A DNA stretch of 64,000 nt from Bufo bufo (lineage: Eukaryota; Chordata; Amphibia; Anura; Bufonidae): NCBI RefSeq assembly GCF_905171765.1, contig NC_053391.1:108226644-108290643 (forward strand), in the 5' to 3' direction. Below are positions 56,348-64,000 of the stretch, in pieces. A program made the translations under genes and the position numbers. Below the pieces are notes generated by a model. The model was not told where the DNA came from. It worked only from the letters and a program-made list of their open reading frames with translations, and did no database searches. Within the stretch, counting starts at the first letter, position 1; the number at the start of each line of letters is the position of its first letter.

Positions 56348-57227
56348 GAAGGCCTGCTGCCGCATTGGTGACTCTAGATAACCTCTGGGCAATTACACGT
56401 CCCCGTGACGGCGACGATCCATTTGGATGTCTGCCCTATGAACTTTCGGTGTTCTTTTCTGCGCCTACCATGGTGATCACGGGTAACGGGGAATCAGGGT
56501 TCGATGCCAGAGAGGGAGCTTGAGAAAGGGATACCACATCCAGGGGTGGTCAGTGGCTGAAATTGTTGCCTTGCCCCTTTTTATTCCTAATTGTGAACCA
56601 ACCAGAGAGAGCGGGTCAAGTTATTAAAGCTCAAGCATCCAAGGAAGGCAGCAGGCGCGCGGCAATTACCCACTCCCGACTCGGGGAGGTAGTGACGATA
56701 AATAACAATACAGCACTCCTAAGCGGCCCTGTTATTGGAATGAGTACACTTTTCGTTAACGAGAATCTATTGGAGGGCAAGTCTGGTGCCAGCAGCCAAC
56801 TTGCTCCCGGCCTCCACAACGTTCACCCAGTGTGCCATCATGGTGAGGATTATGTTGACCAGACTCTTGGCTACTGAGACTGGACTTGTAGGTGAGGGCC
56901 TGCTGCTGCTTTGTTGACTCTAGATAACTTCTAGTTGATCGCACGTCCCCATGACGGCGACGATCCATTTGGATGTCTGCCCTATCAACTTTGGAGCAAT
57001 TTTTCAACAAATACCTTCTGGTATAGCACCGTTTTGCTTGTCCTCTCCACCAGAGGAATGAGAGATGAGAAGTTCTCTTTGTAGCGGGGGTCAAGAAGGG
57101 TGAGCAACTAGTAATCCGTGTTGTCTAAAATGCGTATAACGCGCGGGTCGTGGGAAAGGCAGCCTAACATGAAGTCAGCCATGTGTGCCAGAGTACCAAC
57201 AGGCAAGACTTCGCTGTCGTCATCAGA
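56348..57227 (-). pseudogene. scrambled transposase pieces inside hAT-2
   Basis: 56988-57225 repeats the transposase segment at 59440-59670 (LLDPRYKE and GTLAHMADF region, minus strand) with more decay. Within 56800-56885, short stretches match 60757-60790 and 61985-62030, which are far apart in the transposase. A ~100-bp block with GACGGCGACGATCCATTTGG occurs at 56348-56450 and 56890-56996. This is a rearranged second transposase remnant lying downstream of the main one. Confidence 0.65.
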
Positions 57228-57497
57228 AGGTGAGCTGACTCTGTAAAACATTATATGTGAGGGCCTGCAGTTGAGCTGACCCTTTAAAACATTATATGCG
57301 AGGGCCTGCAGGTAAGCTGACCTTGTAAAACATTATATGCGAGGGCCTACAGTTGAGCTGACCCTGTAAAACATTATATGTGAGGGCCTGCAGTTGAGCT
57401 GACCCTATAAAACATTATATGCGAGGGCCTGCAGGTGAGCTGACTGTGTAAAACATTATATGCGAAGGCCTGCAGTTGAGCTGACCCTGTAAAACAT
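57228..57497 (-). repeat. 41-bp tandem array, left part
   Basis: Units of GCGAGGGCCTGCAGGTGAGC and TGACCCTGTAAAACATTATAT, six to seven copies. It continues at 58445 after the L2 insertion. Confidence 0.88.
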
Positions 57498-58440
57498 TAT
57501 ATTATTATTATTATTTATTATTAAAGCGCCATTTATTCCATAGCGCTTTACATATGATAAGGGGTGCACATACATAATACAGACAAGTGCACTAAGCAGG
57601 AACAAGACGAGTTACAGACTGGTACAGAAGGAGAGAGGGCCCTGCCCGTGAGGGCTTACAATCTACATGGTATGGGAGAAGGACACAGTAGGTGCGGGTT
57701 AAGTTGGTCATGGCGGTATAGAGGCAGCAGGGTCACGGGTTATAGGCTTGTCTGAAGAGGTGGGTTTTTAGGTTTCTTTTGAAGGATTCCACTGTAGGTG
57801 AGAGTCTGATATGTTGGGGCAGCAAGTTCCAGAGTATGGGGGATGCACGGGAGAAATCTTGGAGTCGATTGTGGGAAGAGGCAATGAGAGGAGAGAAGGA
57901 GGTCTTGTGAGGATCGGAGAGTGCGTGTGGGGGTGTATCGGGAAAGTAGCTCAGAGATGTAGGGAGGGGACAAGTTATGGACGGCCTTGTATGTATTTGT
58001 TAGTACTTTGAAGTGAATTCGTTGGGCAATGGGGAGTCAGTGAAGGGATTGGCAGAGGGGAGAGGCAGAGGAGTAATAGGGTGAGAGGTGGATTAGTCGG
58101 GCAGCAGAGTTGAGGATAGATTGGAGGGGTGTGAGAGTGCTAGATGGAAGGCCACAGAGGAGAATGTTGCAGTAGTCTAGGCGGGAGATAATGAGGGCAT
58201 GTACAAGCATTTTCGCAGATTCAAAGTTAAGGAAAGCACAGATGCGGGAGATGTTTTTGAGTTGGAGGCGGCAGGTGGTGGAAAGGGCTTGGATGTGCGG
58301 TTGGAAGGAAAGGGAAGAATCCAAAGTCACTCCAAGGCAGCGGGCCTTGTTGACTGGGGAGAGTGTGCAGCCATTGATGATGATAGATAGGTCTGTTGGG
58401 GGGGTTGAACAAGATGGGGGAAAGATTATGAATTCTGTCT
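57498..58440 (-). mobile_element. L2-type LINE 3' end inserted in the 41-bp array
   Basis: Minus-strand 3' end with a (TAA)n-like tail at 57498-57530 preceded by AAGCGCTATGGAATAAATGG, a typical L2 terminus. It is 5'-truncated at about 58440. The TATAT at both junctions matches the array unit and may be the target duplication. Confidence 0.8.
57740..58330 (-). pseudogene. L2 reverse transcriptase C-terminal domain, broken
   Basis: The minus strand has LDSSLSFQPHIQALSTTCR, ISRLDYCNILLCGLP and LNSAARLIHLSPYY, then a stop near 58037 and, in a second frame, PPYISELLSRYTPTRTLRSS and the C-terminal tail. These are the post-catalytic RT blocks of L2-clade LINEs. The catalytic YADD region is not included because of 5' truncation. 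Confidence 0.8.
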
Positions 58441-58444
58441 TTAT

Positions 58445-58740
58445 ATGCTAGGGCCTGCAGGTGATCTGACCCTGTAAAACATTATATGCGAGGGCCTGCA
58501 GGTGAGCTGACCCTGTAAAACATTATATGCGAGGGCCTGTAGGTGAGCTGACCCTGTAAAACATTATATGCAAGTGCATGCTGTACAGCTGACGCTCTAA
58601 AACATTATATGCGAGTGCATGCTGTACAGCTGACTCTCTAAAGCATTATATGCGAGTGCATGCTGTTCAGCTGACCCTATAAAAAAATTTGAGTTGAGGG
58701 TCTGCAGTTGAGCTGACCCTATAAAAAAAATTAGAGTGGA
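58445..58740 (-). repeat. 41-bp tandem array, right part (degenerate)
   Basis: Same unit as 57228-57497, with GTGCATGCTGTACAGCTGAC variants after 58565. Confidence 0.82.
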
Positions 58741-58879
58741 GGGAATATATACAATCTGAATGAGGAGGAGGAGAAAACAAGATTCAACCATATACTCTTT
58801 TTTTGTGATGGAAAAGGTGCATGGGAATACACTACAGTAGATTGGTTACATTATAAATGATAGATTGAAATTGCCTTTA

Positions 58880-58970
58880 TCTTCATCATCAGCTCAGCTC
58901 TCCTCTGGTGGAGTTGAGATCGAAATTGCCTTTATCTTCATCATCAGCTCAGCTCTCCTCTGGTTGAGTT
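58880..58970. repeat. short tandem duplication at transposase 3' end
   Basis: CATCATCAGCTCAGCTCTCC with the flanking GAAATTGCCTTTATCTT occurs at about 58868-58920 and 58922-58975. The second copy overlaps the last codons of the transposase. Confidence 0.75.
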
Positions 58971-61900
58971 GAGAAGTCAGGGGCAATCCAGGCCTTGTTC
59001 ATTTTTATCTGAATCAACCTGTCACCATTGCCAGTGGACAAGCGGATACGCTTATCTGTTATAATGCCACCAGCAGCACTAAATACACGCTCAGACAAAA
59101 TGCTGGTGGCAGGGCAGGCCAGCACCTCCAAGGTGTAGAGCGCAAGTTCATGCCACGTGTCCAGCTTGGAAACCCAGTAGTTGTAAGGCATTGAGGGATC
59201 ATTTAGGACTCTAACACGGTCTGCTATGTATTCCTTCACCATCTTCCAAAACTTTTCCCTCCTTGTACCACTAGGCCACGCATCAGGGTGAGGGTGCTGG
59301 CGGGGTGTCATTAAACTGTTCCAGGCCTTAGAGAGTGTTGCCATGCCTTTGTTGGAACTGCTGTGTGTTCCCCTTGTCTCCCTTCCTCGGTTGCCTAAGG
59401 AAGTATGGACTCTGCCGGCTGCGTTGTCAGATGGAAAATTTTGGAGCAATCTCTCAACAAGTACCTTCTGGTATTGCAGCGTTTTACTAGTCCTCTCCAC
59501 CACAGGAATGAGAGATGAGGAGTTCTCTTTGTAGCGAGGGTCGAGAAGGGTGAACACCCAGTAATCCGTGTTATTTAAAATGCGTATAACGCGAGGGTCG
59601 CGGGAAAGGCAGCCTAACATGAATTCAGCCATGTGTGCCAGAGTACCAACAGGCAAGACGTCAGAATCAGAATGACTCTCCATCTCCTCATCCTACTCCT
59701 CCTCCTCCTCTTCTGCCCATCCACGCTGAACAGATGGAATTAAAGTTCCATGGGTAATACCCTCTGTAGCAGAGGCAACTGTCTCTAGCTCCTCCTCCTC
59801 CTCTTCATGTTCCAATTCGCGCTGAGAAGACGAACTGTGGGTGGTCTGGCTATCACGCTGTGTAATGTCCTCCCCCATTTCCTCGTCTGCCACATTCAGA
59901 GCGTCGTCCTTAATTGTGAGCAGCGATCGTTTGAGTAGACACAGCAGTGGGATGGTTACGCTGATAATAGCGTTATCGTAACTAACCATCTGTGTGGATT
60001 CATCAAAGTTTTTTAAAAACTAACAGAGGTCTGACATCAATGCCCACTCCTCGCTTGTGAATAGTGACAGTTGACTCGAAAGGCGACGACCATGTTGCAG
60101 CTAGTATTCCACAACTGCCCTTTGCTGCTCACAAAGACTGGCCAACATGTGAAAAAGTAGAGTTCCAGCGCGTGCTCACATCGCACAACAGTCGGTGAGC
60201 TGGAAGCCGCAAGCAATTCTGCAGCATTGACAGACCGGCTGAAGCTGTGGACGACTTGCGGAAATGGGCACACACGCAGCGCGCCTTCACTAGTAGCTCT
60301 GGGCAAATTGGGGTAGGTTTTGATAAACCGCTGAACCACTAAGTTTAAGACGTGGGCTAGGCATGGGATGTGTGTCAGGTTGCCGAGCTCCAAAGCTGCC
60401 ACCAAGTTACGGCCATTGTCAGACACAACCATACCTGGTTGTAAGTTGAGTGGCGAGAGCCACAGCTCGGTCTGGTCCCTTATACCCTGCCACAGCTCTG
60501 CGGCTGTGTGCTGTTTGTCCCCTAAGCAGATCAACTTCAGCACAGCCTGTTGACGCTTACCCACAGCAGTGCTACACTGCTTCCAGCTAGCGACTTATGG
60601 CTGACTGCTGCTGGAGGTGGAAGTGGAGGAGGAGGCGGCAGAGAAGGAGAAGTGGGGGTTGGAGCTAGTAACATAGCTGCTGGCGGAGACCCTGATGGAC
60701 ATAGGGCCCGCAATCCTGGGCATGGGTAGCACCTATGCCATCCCAGGGTATGACTCACTCCCGGCCTCCACAACATTCACCCAGTGTGCGGTCAAGGAAA
60801 TGTAGCATCCCTGGCCACCAGCACTTGTCAATGTGTCCATGGTGAAGTGGACCTTCCCAGTAACTGCGTTGGTCAGGGTACGGGTGATGTTGTGGCACAC
60901 ATGCTGGTATAAAGCAGGCACAGCACACCGTGAAAAATAGTGGCGGCTGGGGACTGCGTACCGAGGGACGGCCGCCGACATCAGGCTGCGGAAGGCCTCA
61001 GTGTCCACAAGCCTAAATGGCAACATTTCAAGGGCCTGTAATTTCGAAAGTTGTGCATTTAGTGCTATGGCCTGTGGGTGGGTATTTGCACTTGCATTCA
61101 AATGACTGTGTTATGGACATTTGGACGCTGAGCTGGGACAGGGAAGTGGATGTTGTTGCTGATGGTTCATGCAAAGCTCCAGGTGTAGGGCGAGGGGCAT
61201 CCGGGCCTGCACCTTCGACAGGGGATTAGCCAGCAGTGCGTAACACTGGAGAAGAGGAGGCAGTGGTGTGACCAGCAGACCCAGATTGTGGACCCAGGTG
61301 TTTGGCCCACTTATTACGGTGCTTGGATGCCATGTGGCGGATCATGCTGGTGGTGGTGAGGTTGCTAGTGTTCACGCCCAGGCTCATTTTGGTATGGCAC
61401 AGGTTGCAAACTACCACTCTTTTGTTGTCTGCACTTTCCTCAAAAAAGCGCCATACTGCGGAACACCTACCCCTTGGCAAGGTAGATTTACGCATGGGGG
61501 TGCTCGGTGTAACGGTTGCGGGCCTGTTTGGTGTGGGCCGACTTCTCCCTTTTGCAACCCCACTGCCTCTTCCAGCCTGTTGCGGTGTTGCAGATCCCTC
61601 CCCCTCTGTACTGCTGTCCTCGCTCGGCTTTTCACCTTCCCATGTTGGGTCAGTGACCTCATCGTCAACCACCTCCTCTTCCACTTCCTCACTCTGCTCA
61701 TCCTCCTGACTTGACCTAACCACAACCTTAGTGATTGACAACTGTGTCTCATCATCATCCACCTCGTGAACGAATGATTGCCGTTCACCACCATCATCTT
61801 CTTGAGACTGTGAAGGCTCAAGAGGTTGGGAATCAAGGCACAATATCTCAGGTCCCTCTTCAAGTGTGCTGGGCGTGAGGGCTAAATGTAATAGTGGCGC

Positions 61901-62290
61901 TGGAATGAGTTCCTCTGAATATCCGAGTGTGGGATCACTCGTTTGGCAAGCCTCTCCATGGTGGGAGGAAAGATGATCAGAGTGTTGATTCGGTTGACCA
62001 GACTCTTGGCTACAGAGACTGGACTTGGTGGAAGAGAGGGTGGTGCTTAACCGACTGGAAGCATTATCTTCAGCAATCCAACCGACCAACTGTTCGCACT
62101 GGTCCGACTTGGACAGTGTTGTCCTGAGCCGCCCAGCTAAATTGGACATGAAGCTGGGTACGGTGGATGTTTTTTTCTTTTATGTTGCACTGGCAGCAGG
62201 CACAGTTTCATTGCGCACAGGGCCACGGCCTCTGCGTGCACCATCAGCATCACACCCACTTCCCCGTCCCTTAGTGCTCCCCTTCTTTAT
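58949..62290 (-). pseudogene. hAT-2 transposase, start lost and several frame breaks
   Basis: By comparison with hAT-1, the start codon at 62290-62288 reads ATA instead of ATG. The N-terminus has KGRGSG...RRGRGPVR. After a break, 62149-61226 carries a long acidic region and a complete BED finger (CNLCHT...MIRHMASKH). Then LQALEMLPFRLVDTEAF, FTMDTLTSAGGQG (catalytic Asp), VVSDNGRNLVAAL (second Asp, Cys to Ser before it), CLAHVLNLVVQ, a frameshift near 60285, an acidic insert with stops near 59690, LLDPRYKE, and the hATC block (EVLACPATSILSERVF, catalytic Glu) to a stop at 58949. Breaks also occur near 61200, 60730-60570 and 60040. It retains the middle that hAT-1 lost. Confidence 0.87.
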
Positions 62291-62339
62291 TTTAATGGTT
62301 TTGTCACTAGATGTGGCGCAGATTGTTTTAAAGTCCGCT

Positions 62340-63240
62340 AAAGACACAGTTTTCGGATGCAGGACAGTATATGTCACAGAAACCCACAGAATATGGACAC
62401 TATATTAGGCCCAGATTATTGGAATTTGCAATACAGACACAGTTTTCGGATGCAGGACAGTATATGTCACAGAAAACAACACACTGTGGACACTAGATTA
62501 GGCCCAGATTATTAAAATTTACGCTAAAGAAACAGTTTTCGGATAGAGTACTGTATATGTCACGGATGTGTATTACACGCACACACTACAGAGACAGTAG
62601 ATGAGGGCTGGCCCCTGATTATTTAAATTTACGCTAAAGAAACAGTTTTCGGATGGCGTACTGTATATGTCACAGAAAGCTACACACTATGGACACTAGA
62701 TTAAGCCCAGATTATTAAAATTTACGCTAAAGAAACAGTTTTCGGATGGCGTACTGTATATGTCACAGAAAACAACACACTATGGACACTAGATTAGGCC
62801 CAGATTATTTAAATTTACGCTAAAAAAACTGTTTTCGGATGGAGTACTGTATATGTCACAGAAAGCCACACACTATGGACACTAGATTAGGCCCAGATTA
62901 TTTAAATTTACGCTAAAGAAACAGTTTTCGGATGATGTACTGTATATGTCACAGAAAACAACACACTATGGACACTAGATTAGGCCCAGATTATTTAAAT
63001 TTACGCTAAAGAAACAGTTTTCGGATGGAGTACTGTATATGTCAGGGATGTGTATTACATGCACACACTACAGAGACAGTAGATGAGGGCTGGTCCCTGA
63101 ATATTTAAATTTACGCTAAAGAAACAGTTTTCGGATGGCGTACTGTATATGTCACTGATGTGTATTAAACGCACACTATAGACAATAAATGTGGAGCTGA
63201 TTATTTGAATTTATGCAAAAAGACAGTCTGGGGATGATGT
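62340..63240. repeat. 93/110-bp tandem array in hAT-2 leader (about 10 copies)
   Basis: AGTTTTCGGATG recurs at 62348, 62441, 62533, 62643, 62737, 62829, 62923, 63015 and 63125, with a diverged copy at 63223. Most spacings are 92-94 bp; two are 110 bp, where the unit carries a GATGTGTATTA(C/A)A(C/T)GCAC variant. Common core: TTATTTAAATTTACGCTAAA. It lies just upstream of the transposase start. Confidence 0.9.
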
Positions 63241-63589
63241 ACAGTATATGTCACTAATAGGTATTAAAGAAAAATATTTTGCTGCTGTCAAACACACACA
63301 CAGTAGTCCTTAAAAGGACTTTGGGGTCTTTGAAAAGCTATTGGTAGTAAAAACAGCAAATTTCTCTCCCTGCACTATCTGTCCCTTTCTCAGCACGGCA
63401 ACCCATGAGACTGATCAATTTAGCGCAGGTAAAAATATATTGCTGCTCAAAAACACACACACACACGCAGTAGTCCTTAAAAGGACTTTTGGGTCTTTGA
63501 AAAGCTTTCTTAGAATAATAACTGTGAATTTCGCTCCCTACACTGCCTTTCCCTTCCTATGCTCTGCTCTCCCTGACTATGACTGATCC

Positions 63590-63731
63590 GAGCCGATGAC
63601 GCGTTCCAGCCAGCCAATCACTGTAATGCCAGCAGCCAACATGGCTACTGGCATTACAGCGATGGCAGTACTTAGCTGCACGGCGCTCGAGTACCGCCAT
63701 GTATTCGGCCGAGCATGCTCGCTTATCACTA
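63590..63731. repeat. palindrome-rich terminus of hAT-2
   Basis: A hairpin CACTGTAATGCCAG / CTGGCATTACAG (63619-63661) and the CGAGCATGCTCG palindrome are shared with the left end of hAT-1 (24160-24370). Such subterminal palindromes are typical transposase-binding regions (inference). Confidence 0.7.
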
Positions 63732-63739
63732 GTGAATAG

Positions 63740-64000
63740 GTCATCAGTATAAAACACTTGCATGACCCCATAGAAATGAAAAAAAAAAAAAGCGGATAGC
63801 TTACAGATGAAGAATACAGTTATGTGCATGAAGCCTTACATTATGGACCAGTCGAGTGCAACCTATGTGCACTGACCACTATGTCCATGAGCCCTTGGTT
63901 TCCCACATGCTTTGCATTCAATATGTGAAATAAATAAAACTTTCGGATGTTCTTGCTTTGGATCCACCGGGTGATTAGGTGAAATACTGTATGTGCAGAT
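63740..64000. other. unassigned sequence to window end
   Basis: No supported feature. Confidence 0.4.

Larger units (their letters stand above)
55656..63731 (-). mobile_element. hAT-2 transposon (8.1 kb), same family as hAT-1
   Basis: Target duplication GTGAATAG lies at 55648-55655 and 63732-63739. Left end TAGTGATGATCGAGCACC; reversed right end TAGTGATAAGCGAGCATGC. The transposase is on the minus strand. From left to right: terminus, scrambled transposase pieces, 41-bp array with an L2 LINE inside, transposase, 93/110-bp array, palindrome-rich terminus. Confidence 0.9.

Noticed and set aside
57564..58451. Plus-strand ORFs in the 57.5-58.5 kb block
   Set aside because: Antisense of the L2 LINE reverse transcriptase C-terminus.

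Overview
The window reads as a gene-poor, transposon-dense stretch of a large vertebrate nuclear genome. The mix of Penelope-like elements with hammerhead ribozymes, a Ngaro-type tyrosine-recombinase retrotransposon, several multi-kilobase hAT transposons, CR1 and L2 LINEs, TTAA-bounded foldback elements and MITEs fits an anuran amphibian best (inference; fish or reptile is not excluded). I saw no convincing host gene, tRNA, rRNA or CRISPR. Every long coding stretch belongs to a mobile element or is an artefact of a tandem repeat whose unit is a multiple of three.

Layout. 0-9.9 kb: a Penelope cluster, with copy A (minus, entering from the left edge) in tandem behind 5'-truncated copy B (minus), and copy C (plus) facing B head to head. 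C has an apparently intact RT plus GIY-YIG frame. The 3' ends of B and C carry a hammerhead ribozyme core. 9.9-10.6 kb: a 51-60 bp minisatellite. 11.25-12.96 kb: a second, different Penelope element with its own hammerhead and a decayed endonuclease. 12.99-15.78 and 17.34-20.53 kb: two inverted copies (X and Y) of a TTAA-flanked element containing a chain of adjacent hairpins. Y sits in a CR1 LINE (15.87-21.55 kb) and removing it rejoins the CR1 frame. 21.5-24.1 kb: GC-rich promoter-like debris. 24.15-30.59 kb: hAT-1, with an 8-bp target duplication, holding a Ty3/gypsy fragment with protease-integrase order and a palindromic pair of LTRs. 30.9-33.2 kb: a third TTAA-starting, hairpin-rich repeat.

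33.94-48.99 kb: a Ngaro element with split direct repeats A1...B1-A2-B2, gag, RT/RNase H and tyrosine recombinase. Its 5' region is split by hAT-3 (34.63-43.89 kb, target duplication GTCACGAG), which carries a decayed transposase, a 141-bp array and a 295-bp satellite array. 49.3-50.6 kb: an old BED-finger hAT remnant. 50.7-55 kb: three foldback or MITE elements. 55.66-63.73 kb: hAT-2, same family as hAT-1, with a decayed transposase, scrambled transposase pieces, a 41-bp array interrupted by an L2 LINE, and a 93/110-bp array.

The elements do not act as a pathway. They are independent selfish elements in nested layers, and the nesting gives relative ages. The most unusual observations are the hairpin chains in the TTAA elements, the two hammerhead-bearing Penelope families, the two-frame Penelope coding structure, the palindromic LTR pair with an empty-site control, and the three-layer Ngaro/hAT/satellite nest.
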